DNA of 64,000 bases. It comes from Caenorhabditis elegans (Eukaryota > Nematoda > Chromadorea > Rhabditida > Rhabditidae). The position numbers were made by a program, and so were the translations under genes. The notes beneath the pieces were generated by a model. That model was given only the letters and a program-made list of their open reading frames with translations. It did no database searches and was not told the origin of the DNA. The stretch is from NCBI RefSeq assembly GCF_000002985.6, contig NC_003281.10:12400001-12464000 (forward strand), written 5' to 3'. Shown here one piece after another: positions 1 through 12,000 of the stretch (positions are counted from its first letter, which is position 1; each line of letters opens with the position of its first letter).

Positions 1-45
1 GAGAGTGTACAAGATATTGCGGGTGTTAACAAAAGAGATACTTAC

Positions 46-170
46 ATCTCGTCTGTTCAGCAAGTGCTAGTGAAGCTTCTGATGCAGTTCTTGATCGTGT
101 ACTTCCAGTGGTACTGCCACGTAGAGATGATGTCAAAAGCCGCATGTTTTCGAGTACGTTTGATGAATAG
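46..170 (-). CDS. tat-1: Alternative distal C-terminal exon of tat-1 (continues beyond left edge)
   Basis: The acceptor CATTCCAG at 171-178 and donor GTAAG at 41-45 (both read on minus) bound a 125-nt exon. It also completes the phase-2 Ser codon of the 4785-4877 exon. It encodes a Ser/Thr/Arg-rich cytosolic segment ([13 protein letters not shown], then [16 protein letters not shown]) and leaves in phase 1, so at least one more exon lies left of base 1. Confidence 0.75.
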
Positions 171-3100
171 CTGGAATGAAAATCTATGAGTAAATTGTCG
201 GAAAAGTCGGAAAAAAGCTTAGTGAACTGAAAATATGTGAGCTGCTGTGGGGAGGTATTATTACACAGACGTCTAAAAATTGAGGGCCCGTACATGGTGT
301 CAGGCTGTCTCATTGCGGTTTGATCTACAAAAAATGCGGGAATATTTTTCTTTGCAAAAATTTGTGACGTCAGCACGCTCTTAACCATGCGAAATTAGTC
401 GAAAAGCCTGCGCATTGAATGTAGATCAAGCCGAAATGAGACATTCTGGCTCCACTTGGGCCCGTAAATCGACACCAAGGCTACAGTATCTCGCGCGTGG
501 TGAGACCCTTTATCTTTAGACATCTACGTAATAATAAAGGGAGAAGGTGGTGGTGGTGGTGGACAAACAGACGTACAGACAGACACATTAAGCTGGCCTG
601 ATCTGTGTTGGTTACAGACAGGATTACTGTAGGTTACTGTAGCTAATTATGTAGGCTTGAAATTGTGAATTGTTCGCTGGTTTTTAGAAAAATTGAGAGA
701 TTTTGATAATAAAATTCACAAAAAAAACCGGGGAAATTTTGCGATTTTTGCCCCGAAAATACGGTACCTAGGGTCTTGACACGATTTTTTAAATGCGAAA
801 AAGGGTCTGCGCCTTTGAAGGCTACAGTAATCCCGAACTTTCGTTTCTGTATAGTTTTTCTCACGATTTATTGAAATTTATGTGTTTTTTGAACAAAAAA
901 AATTCGAAAAATTCCACAAAGTTCGAAATTACAGTACGCTTTAAACGGCGTACAGCCTTTTTGCATTTAACAAAAAACTTGTCGCGTCGAGACCCCGGGT
1001 ACTGTAATTTTTTTTTCCAAATTAGGCGGCTGACAAGTAATAAAACTACAATTTTCGATATCTTACAGCGGCGGTTTTTCGAAAAACGAAAGGGCTAAAG
1101 AATCTAATTACGCTAGGTTACCACGGGCCTGGTGTCAGAGAGTGTCTCATTCCGGCTTAATCTACGTTGATCTACAAAAAATGCGGGAAAAGTTCTCAAC
1201 TGATTTCGCCGGGTTAAGACCGTGCTGACGTCACATTTTTTTGTTGGAAAAAATTCCCGCATTTTTTGTAGATCAAACCGTGATGGGTCAGACTGGCACC
1301 ACGTGGGTTACTGTAATTTCCCGGGGGAAACCAACAAGAACGCAAGCAGCTCCGAAATGAAAAGCCAAACACATGCGGAAACCACACAAAATTACCGAAA
1401 AATAACAGTAGATTCTTCTGTAGACATAGATTACGGTAGGTGTCAATCGGGGGGAATGTAGAATACGGTAGTAGGTGAAGGGTACTGTAGCTCCAGCGAT
1501 GATGATTATGATTATGACGAATTGCAGAGAACAATGCAAGAGGATTACTGTAGAATTCGGATAGAATTTCAAAACGTTTGATGATTGATATGCACGTGTT
1601 TCAATAGTCGATAGAAAAGTTTGCTTGAGGAGTACTGTAGGATGATTACTGTAGGAGGATTACTGTAGGAGGATTACTGTGTCATAACCTCGTCCCACTA
1701 CCATCTTCTTCATCATTCACCACAATGCTCGTCACATTGTTATCCTCCGCTATGAACGCGCGATTCGTGTACGAGCTCCGCTCTTTCCGACCACGTGGAA
1801 TCTTGTATTCCACCTCATGCTCGTCACGTGTACTCCACGTGGACAACTCGGTGCTACCGTAGTCGGGGCTCTTGGCGCGATGATGTTTTCCATTTTTTCC
1901 ATTCAACTGTGACTTCTCGACGTAGCCATTAGGTGGCGGTGATGTAGCACTTGGATGAGATGCCGCCGTCGTCGACGTCGGCTGAATTCGTTTTCGAAGG
2001 CTGAATCGATTGGCGAACACGTGTGCACCGTCTTTTGTCGGTCCTTGATAGGCGGCCCAGGAGCTAAATGGGATTTTTTTTTCTGGCAGGGAATTTCGGA
2101 CACAATTTTTGATGAAAATTGGAAGGAATCACCTGGACAACAGTCACACACAACACAACAATCAATAACACATCGCTGCTCCACTGCACTCGAAATGGCG
2201 GGAAAATATTATTTTTTTAAATTTATGACGTCATAGCGCATTTTTCAATTTAAGCGTCAGTTCTTGTGAAAATTGTAGTGATTTTTGAAATAAATGTCTC
2301 GTGTTAATTGACATTATTATAAATTTTTCGAATTTCGGAACAGCACCAAAAATGAAACAATTTGACAAACAATTATTCAAAATGCGCTGTGACGTCACAA
2401 ATTTTCAAAAAATTGATTTTCCCGCCTTTTCGTGTGCAGTGGAGCTGTGATGGCACTCAACTTGACACCACAACAATCACACAACGATCACAAAAACTTC
2501 AAACTTTTGGCGGTAAAAGTGCGAGCGAACTTGGTGAGATATTTTTTTTCATAATTTATTTTTGTATTCTATAGAAATTATTTGGGGCGGGGGGGGGGGG
2601 GCACAACGGAGCGCGTTTGCAATAGGTGCTTTAGTAGTTACAGTAGTAACCCATGTGGTAAGACCCAGGAACATAAATTCAAAAGATTCGAGCTGCTCAA
2701 CCAAAAATATGCACATACACACACATGTCATTCCGATGTAGAACACACACACACACATTCAAACATATTCCGTTATTCCGTTCAGTTATTATTTAATCAA
2801 AAAAAAAACAGTCTGGCTGCTGCGCGATGGAGCGCGTTTTCTACTCATTAGAAATATCGGTTGAAATGAGAAATTTCTCTCTCTAGAGAAACACGCTTCA
2901 CTACATGAAACAACACACTATTCAGAATTTTTTCATTTAATGAAGAAGGAGTAGTGCCGTATTGGGAGAGTATGTTATAAATGAGCGAATATAATTATTA
3001 AAAAGTTTGGAAATTGCTCGAAATTGTAAAAATAAAAGAACGGCTCTGATGTATATTTGAATTGCCGCGAAAAGTGCATTTTTCCACCTTCTCATGTTTT

Positions 3101-5986
3101 CGTAATTTCTCCACGACATATATGTATATATTATCTCTTTTAATAATTAAAGAAATAATATACCGCAGAAAAAACATATATGTACATATATATACAGTAC
3201 ATATAATATAGTACATAATATAGTATATAGTATAATATAATATAGTATATAGTATAATATAATATAGTATATAGTATAATATAATATAGTATATAGTACA
3301 TATAGTACATATAATATATGTACATATATATAAACATATATATACACGTATATCATTTTTGTATATTTAAAGGTGGTGTAGTCGAATTTTATTTATTGCC
3401 TTATTAGACTCGAAATTGTCTGAAAACACCAAATTTCATAATAAAACTGCTTGTAAACTTTTCAGAAAAAAGTTATGACGGCTCAAAAAATGGCCTGAAA
3501 TTAGTTAAAATCGGAAATTTGACCAACTTATCAATGTCGCAACGGCTGGAATCAATTTGTTTTGAAATCACCGTAAAATTTTAAGTCTACAAGTTGATTA
3601 CCTTGCGTTTTCAGCTTTATTAAGGTATTTAAAAATCGATGGACGGCGAGATTTTTAGTTTTTTTGAGACAAAACTCGCCGACTTTACTCCATCGACTTG
3701 TAAATACGTTAATCAAGTTTAAAACGCAAGGTAATTAACTTGTGTACTCAAAATTTGACGGTGATTTCAAAACAAATTGATTCCAGCCGCTTGACAAGTC
3801 AAATTTCCGATTTTAACTAATTTTAGGTCATTTTTTGAGCCGTCATAACTTTTTTTTTGAGAAGTTTTCAAGAAGTTTCATTATGAAATTTGGTGTTTTC
3901 AGACAATTTTGAGTCTAACAAAACAATAAAAAAAATTCGACTACACCACCTTTAATTGAAACTCAATAAAACGAGAATATTCCAAATGTTTGAATATTCA
4001 ATCATTTCCGACTATTTTCTATCATTTTTTCAACAAAATCCCACAACGCGACACTACTTCACTTTTTAAAGACTATAACGTTACGTTACTATATCGATTA
4101 AATAATGCAATAACTAATTAATAACTCGTACCTAAACCCATTCGCATACGGCTTTTAACCGTCGTTCAATGGCTACTATTATGGTATGTAGGTGCACGTG
4201 TTTTCTGTAATATTTTCAGATGGGGTTTTTTTAAACTTAAAATTGGCCTAGAATTGGCCTAAAATTGGCCTAATTGGCCTAGAAATTCCAGATAAGTGTG
4301 CAAAAACTAAAAAAAAAAGGAGTGCCTGTGTCTGTTGTCCAGGTGTCTGTTTTTAAGGGAGAGAAGGAGTTGTTAGAAAGAAAAAAAAATTCTAAATTGG
4401 TTAATTTTTAGATTTAGGATTTTTTTTGAAGACAAAAAAAGTTAAAATTGTCTCTTTTTGTCGCAGCAAGTACGCTCCACCGAAATTTTCGATTTTTTGG
4501 AAAAAATCCCAATTTTTTGTAGTTAATTTCGGTACAAATCGATAATTTAACAAAAAAATTTTGAATTTTCAAAATTAAATTTATATTGTTATTGATTTAA
4601 AAAAAATTTAGTTTTCATAAAATTATCGGAATTTTTTTTTGAATTTTTTTTAATCGAAAAAATTTTTAATCGAAATTTCCTCAATTTTCTCAAATTTTCC
4701 GGCAAAACCACCTTTCCCGTGGAGCGAATTTGCATCATTTTTTTTTGCCGAATTTGGTGTGTGTAAATAGAAGCGCAAGCCAACCTGGCTAACCGTTCGA
4801 ATCCGTTGAACGATGTTGTCCGTTTGTTATACATTACAGCAAGTTCACGTGGTGTTGGCATTGCGATTGTGAAAAGACTGCAAAAATTGAGAGGATTACT
4901 GTAGTTTTTTTGGATTTTTTCAAAAATTCAAACTTTCGGCAAAATCGGCTAACCGGCAATTTTTTTAGATGGCAAATTGCCGGAATTGAATATTGCCAGC
5001 AAATCGGCAAATTGCCGAACATGACAAGTTTCGGCAAATTCGGCAAATCGAAAAACTTGCCGGAATTGAAAATTCCGGCAAACCGGCAAATTGCCGAAAT
5101 AGAAAATTTTCGGCGAATTGCCAAATTTGCCGGATTTGAAATTTTCGGCAAATCGGCAAATTGAAGGAATTCAAATTTTCCGGCAAATTGGCGATTTGCC
5201 GGAATTCAAATTTTCCGGCAAATTGGCAAATTGCCGGAATTGAAAATTTCCGTCAAATCGGCAAATTGACAAATTTGCCGGAATCGAAAATTTCCGGCAA
5301 ATCAGCAAATTGCAGGAATTGGAAACTTTCGGCAAATCGGCAAGTTGCAGGAATTGAAAACTTTCGGCAAATCGGCAAATTTGCCGGAATTCAAAATTTC
5401 CGGCAAATCGGCAAATTGCCGGAAAATCGACAAATTTGCCGGAATTTAAAATTTTTGACAAATTTGCCGGAATCGAAAACTTCCGGAAAATCAAAAAATT
5501 TGCCAAAATTGAAAATTCTCGACAAATTGACAAATTTGCCGGAATTCAAAATTTCCGGCAAATCGGCGAATTGCCGGAAAATCGACAAATTTGCCGGAAT
5601 TTAAAATTTTTGACAAATTTGCCGGAATCGAAAACTTCCGGAAAATCAAAAAATTTGCCAAAATTGAAAATTCTCGACAAATTGACAAATTTGCCGGAAT
5701 TGAAATTTTCCGGCAAATTACCTTTTAATAACCAAATCCCATAGCAGCGTGGCAAGTGGAATGAATAAAAGTGCAAGCCAGAACGTATAAGATGACATCA
5801 TAATTGCAGCCATTCCAGCCATATCTGCACCGATTCCACCAATGTGTGGGAAGACTAGAGAGTATACAATAACGAATACAATCCAAAGGCCAATCGATCC
5901 AATACACGCGACTACTACAGGCCATGTCCATGAATCACATTCTAGTAGGGCTTTGAAGCAGACAGTGGCCACCACGAACTGCAAGA

Positions 5987-6035
<49 letters not shown>

Positions 6036-9000
6036 TGGTTAAAGTTTTGAGATTTTCCTAGAATTTTCAGTCAAATTTATGGAAAATCGCCTAATTTGTA
6101 TGTTTTGCAATGTTTAAAACAGCGGATATTTCAGGGTTCAACGATTTTTCGGCAAATTGCCGGAATTGAAAATTTCCGGCAAATCGACAATTTTGCCGGA
6201 ATAGAAAATTTCCGGCAAATCGACAAGCCAGACAATTAGAATGAATTTTATTCATGCGTACACAGCACAACATATTTGACGCGCAAAATATAACTATATC
6301 TCGTAGCGAAAACTACAGTAATCCTTCAAATAAGACTACTGTAGTGTCGATTTACGGGCTCGAATGGATTAAAATCGTTTATCGATCAAACATTGAAATT
6401 AGGCTGAAAATCAGAAAATAAAGCGAAGAATCGAAGGAAAATGGAATATCGCTATCGCAATTCGAAAATAAATTAATTTCAAAAAATCAAGAAAAATTAA
6501 GCCCGTAAATCGACACAAGCTTTAAAGAATTACTGTAGAGCTTGTGTGTCGATTTACGGGATCTTGATTTTTTTTTGAAATTAATTTATTTTCGAGTTGC
6601 GATAGCGATATTCCATTTTCATTCGATTCTTAGCTTTATTTTCTTATTTTCAGCCTAATTTCAATGTTTAATCGATAAATGATTTTAATTCATTCATTCG
6701 ACACTACAGTAGTCTTATTTGAAGGATTACTGTAGTTTTCGCTACGAGATATAGTTATACTTTGCGCGTCAAATATGTTGCGCGATACGCGATAGTCAGA
6801 TAAACAAGTTTTGGCGGGAAATTCAAATTTTCTGCGAATATTTTTTGGAGGGAAATTCCAATTTTCTGATACATATTTTTTTGGCGGGAAATTCAAATTT
6901 TCTGAGAAATATTTTTTGGCGGGAAATTCAAATTTTCTGAGAAATATTTTTTGGCGGGAAATTCAAATTGTCTGCGAATATTTTTTGGCGGGAAATTCAA
7001 ATTTTCTGAGAAATATTTTTTTTGCGAAAATTTCAAAAATTGGCCATTTTTAGCGGTTTTTTTCCCTGAAAAATTGACAAACAGTGTTTCAAATAAAATT
7101 TTTCGTCGGTTTTTTTTGTTTTTGGCGAAATATTTAATTATTTCCACTTTTTTTCAAAAAAAATTAATATATTCTCCTTTTTTTTTTTTCGCGGCAATTC
7201 AAATTTTATTTTTTAAAAATAGGAAAATAATCCTAAAAAATTATCATTACGCCTTTAAATCAATAAAATTTTTAAAAAGTTTTCAATTTGAGCATTTTTA
7301 CCGTATATGCACAATTTCCGAGCATAAGCCATCCGCCAGTGAGCCCATTATCCCAGACAACTTGATGCTCCATTGTCGCGTAAGTCAAGAAGAACAGCGA
7401 TAATGAATGCACAATGGCTAGGCCAATCCAAAGTGAGAAATTCTGAAGAAAAAAATTAATTTCAAAAAATTAATACTTTATTACGTTAAAAATTCGACAA
7501 AATTATCGTTAGAAAATCTCTTGATTTTTTTTTTTCAAAAAAAAATCTCAAATCAAGTGATTTTCTACAGTTTGGCACTAATTTTTAGGTGAAAAAATAA
7601 AACATAGGAAATTTTGTAGGATTTCCATCAATTTCTGAAGAAAACGCGAACCCCGATACTAAATGCTCGATTCTGGAAGCTTGCATACAACGCCGGATAC
7701 TTCATAATTTGTTCGGCGGGAACTGGATGATCAAACAATCCGAGTACGACTGGTGGCCATGCAGTGAATATTACATTGAACATTCCTGAAGAAACGTTGA
7801 ATTTTTATGAGCTCGTGTCGCGGTTTGATCTCCGAGAATCGCGGGAATTTAGCAATAACAAAAAAATCCCGCATTTTTGTAGATCAAACCGCCGCGATTG
7901 GACATATTTTATTAGATTTTTAATTACCAATAGTCCATCTCTCGAAAATAGTCTGTCCAGACCACGCGGAGAACATGGCAAACCACAGCTCGATGATGTA
8001 GAGGCAAATATTTTTGTAGAATGAGTACAGTATCACTTTGACTGAACGATCGTGATTCCATGCGCCATGGACCAGGAGAAGTCTGGAAATTGTATTATAG
8101 CAAAACTACTATTACACATGAACACCTAATTCTAAGAATGCGTACTGCACAACATAGTTGACGCGCAAAATAATTTGAAATATCTCGTAGCGAAAGTTAC
8201 AGTAATCCATTTAAATATGACTACAGTAGCGCTTGTGCCGATTTACGGGCTCGAATCGTTTAAAATCAAAGAATTAATCGATAAAATATTGAAATTAAGT
8301 TAAAAATGAGAAAATAATGCAAAAAAAAAACGAAGGAAAAGCGGAATACGGTTGGCATATTTGGCGTCCGGTCGTCCGGTTTTGACCTTACTTTGGAATT
8401 TTGAGAATTTTCCGAAGCTAGTTTTTCACGGCTGCTGACAATTTCCGAGTTTAGCCACTCACTATACTTGATCATATACTTTGATAATAAGTGCCCAAAC
8501 TCGGAAATTGTCAGCCGCCGTGAAAAACTAGCTTCGGAAAATTCTCAAAATTCCAAAGTAAGGTCAAAACCGGACGACCGGACGCCAAATATGCCAGCCG
8601 TATTCCGCTTTTCCTTTGTTTTTTTTTTGCATTATTTTCTCATTTTTAGCTTTATTTTATCGATAAATATTTGATTTTAAACGATTCGAGCCGCCCGTAA
8701 GCCAACACAAGCGCTACAGTAGTCATTTAAAGAATTACTGTAGTTTTCGCTACGAGATATTTTGCGCGTCAAATATGTTGTGCAGTACGCATTTTCAGAA
8801 TTTTGTGTTCCCGTGTAAATCTTTAAAACAAAGAAAATGTGTTAGAAACTTTTTCGAATGATTTTTGAGAAAATGTTGATTTTTATAAAATAAAAAAAAA
8901 TAAAATAAATATTTTTCATAATTATTTGAAGTTTTGCAGACCTAATTGTAAGTTAAACTAATTTTCTTCAAAATCAAAAAAATTGTAAAAAAAATTCGCC

Positions 9001-12000
9001 GATTTGCCGGAAATTTTCGATTCCGGCAATTTGCCGATTTGCCGGAAATTTTCGATTCCGGCAAATTGCCGATTTGCCGGAAATTTTAAATCCGGCAAAT
9101 TGCCGATTTGTCAGAAATTATCGATTCCGGCAAATTGTCGATTTTTCGGAAATTTGCAATTCCGGCAACTTGCCGATTTGCCGGAAATTTTCAATTCTGG
9201 CAATTTTCCGATTTGCCGGAAATTTGTAACTCCGGCAATTTGCCGATTTGCCGGAAACTTTCAATTCCGGCAATTTGCTGATTTGCCGGAAATTGCGTTT
9301 TCCGGCAATTTGCCGATTTCCGGCAAGTTGCCGATTTGCCGGAAATTCTCAATTATGGCAATTTTCCGATTTGCCGGAAATTTGCAATTCCGGCAATTTG
9401 CCGATCTGTCGGAAAATTTCAATTCTGGCAATTTGCCGATTTGTCAGAAATTATCGATTCCGGCAATTTGCCGATTTGCCGGGATTGGTGAATTTTCTTT
9501 TTGAAAAAGATAATGCTCAAAAAATTAAAAAATCTAAAGAAAAATACATCGATTTTTTTGGAAATATACCAAATTTCATATAAAAAAATTCATTTTTCGA
9601 TTTTTCGAAAATATAAAAATATTGCTAGAAAACCGAAAACTCGAAGAAAAAATTTTTATATAATTTTTTTCCAATTTTTTCAAACAAACCTCCTCAAAAA
9701 ATGAAATCTCGGAATAGCATAATCCGAGGCCGAAGCAGCCTGCAGGCCTTCTTCCCCCGAAATTCCAACTCCAACATTCGCCGCCTGAATCATTGCAACA
9801 TCATTTGCTCCATCACCAATTGCCAACACAACATGCTTCGCCAATTTTCGGACCATTTCAACGACTTCTGCTTTTTGCATCGGGCTCATTCTACAACATA
9901 CAACTGCATGACATCGCAGAGCAAGATCTCCGAAATGTTTCCGAGCTTCTCCAGTTAGAGCGTGAAGCAGTGATTTTCCATCAATAACCATTGCAAATCC
10001 TTTTTCCTGCTTCTCAAGTTCAATTGCTCTCGCCACAAATTGCTCCAATTTCTGATAAGTTTCCTCGTAAGTCGTCTTGTCGACAATCAATAATTCTGTA
10101 TTTGTATGACATAGAGCACATGAATGAGCAATATTAATTGCAGTTTCACGTTTATCACCAGTTAACATCCATACACGAATATCGGCTGCCATCAGTGCTT
10201 GGATCGTTTCGGGAACCCACTGAATATTGGGAAATTGGGAAAAAAAATAACTTTTTAGGTCGATAATTTAGTCAAAAATCGATATTTTCATTTAAAAAAT
10301 TAATTTTTTTCCATCAAAAATCAATAATTTGGTCAAAATCGATAATTTAGTTATTAAAAGGTCGATAATACATTTTTTTAACAATCGATAATTTGAAAAT
10401 TGATTTTTTAAAATGTAATTATCTATTTTTGACTAAATTATAGTTTTTTTTTTAAATTGAATTATCGATTTTTGACGAAAAAAATCGATTTTTCAAATGG
10501 AATTATTGCTTTTTGATTGAATTATCGATTTTTATGGAATTATCGATTTTCAATTAAATTTATCGATTTTTGACTTGGATATAGCTTCGGGAATCCACTG
10601 AACATTTGTTTTTTCATTATTTTGAAAAAAAAAATTATGTCAGATTCAAAGGTGTTCTATTTTTTTTTTTTGAAAATCGACAAATTAAAGTTTTTGGTTT
10701 TTCGATTTCTTGATTGAATTAGATGGATGAATCAGTTAGAAATCGATATCTTCATTTAAAAAAAAATTTTTTTCCATCAAAAATCGATAATTTAATTATT
10801 AAATGGTGGATAATTCCTTTTTTTTTAACACTCGATAATTTAAACATTGATTTTTAAAAAATGTAATTATCGATTTTTCATGTAATTATCGCTTTTTGAT
10901 TTAATTATCGATTTTTAAAAACTTAAAATTATATATTTTTGACGAAAAAATGAATTTTTAAATATAATTATCGATTTTTTAAAGATTAAATTATCGATTT
11001 TTTTTATTGAATTATCGATTTTTTATGAAATTATCGATTTTTAAATGAAAATATCGATTTTCGACTGATTTATCGATTTTTGACAAAAAGAATCGATTGA
11101 AAAAATAAAATTAGAGGTTTTTGATTTAATTATTCATAGTCATTATCGATTTTTTACAAATTTAATTATCGATTTTCGACGAAAAAGTCTATTTTTGACT
11201 GATTTATCGATTTTTGAAGAAATTATCGATTTTTGAAGGAAAAAATCATTAATTTTCTAAATGAAATTATCGATTTTCGGCTGAATTATCGATTTTTAAA
11301 AATTAGATTATCGATTTTTGACGAAAAACTGATGTTTTAAATGAAATTATCGATTTTTGACTGAATCACTGATTTTTTATTTAATTATCGATTTTTTTCC
11401 AAATAGAATTATCGATTTTTGACGAAAAACTGAATTTTTAAATGAGATTATCGATTTTTAAAGTAGGAATTATCGATTTTTGGCTAAATTATCGAATTTT
11501 AATTCAATTATAAATGTTTTAAAAATGAAAGTATCGATTATTATTTCCAAATAGAATAATCGATTTTCGACGAAAAAGTCTATTTTTTTTTAGAAATTTT
11601 CGACTTTTTAGAGAATAATCGATTTAAAAAAAAAAGAAATTATTGATTTTTTGACGAAAAAATCGATTTAAAAAAATGAGAATACTTTTTTTGACTATCG
11701 ATTTTCGGCCTAATTATCGATTTTTAATGAATTATCGACTTAAAAAAACTAAATTAACGATTTTTTAAAGATTAAATTATCGATTTTTGATTAAATTATC
11801 GATTTTTTATTAAATTATAGATTTTTTACTAAATTATCGATTTTTCACGAATTATCGATTTTTGGCTGAATTATCGATTTTTCTTAAATGAAACCACCGA
11901 TTTTTGATTTAATTATCGATTTTTAAGAAATTAAAATTATCGATTTTTTAAAAATTGAATTATCGATTTTTAGCGAAAAAAATGAATTTTAAAACGATTT

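Noticed and set aside
9004..9583. Long ORFs of repeated '[22 protein letters not shown]' type (also 4.9-5.7, 13.0-13.3, 14.2-14.8, 18.4-18.8, 41.4-42.6 kb, both strands)
   Set aside because: They are translations of the 34-bp minisatellite, whose unit lacks stops in several frames on both strands. No starts, splice sites or conservation expected of a gene.
9680..10192. Extension of the tat-1 hinge exon to RRFV and a stop
   Set aside because: The donor at 9685-9689 joins 8082-7928 in phase 2 and yields the conserved LLLVHGAWN, so the readthrough is intronic.
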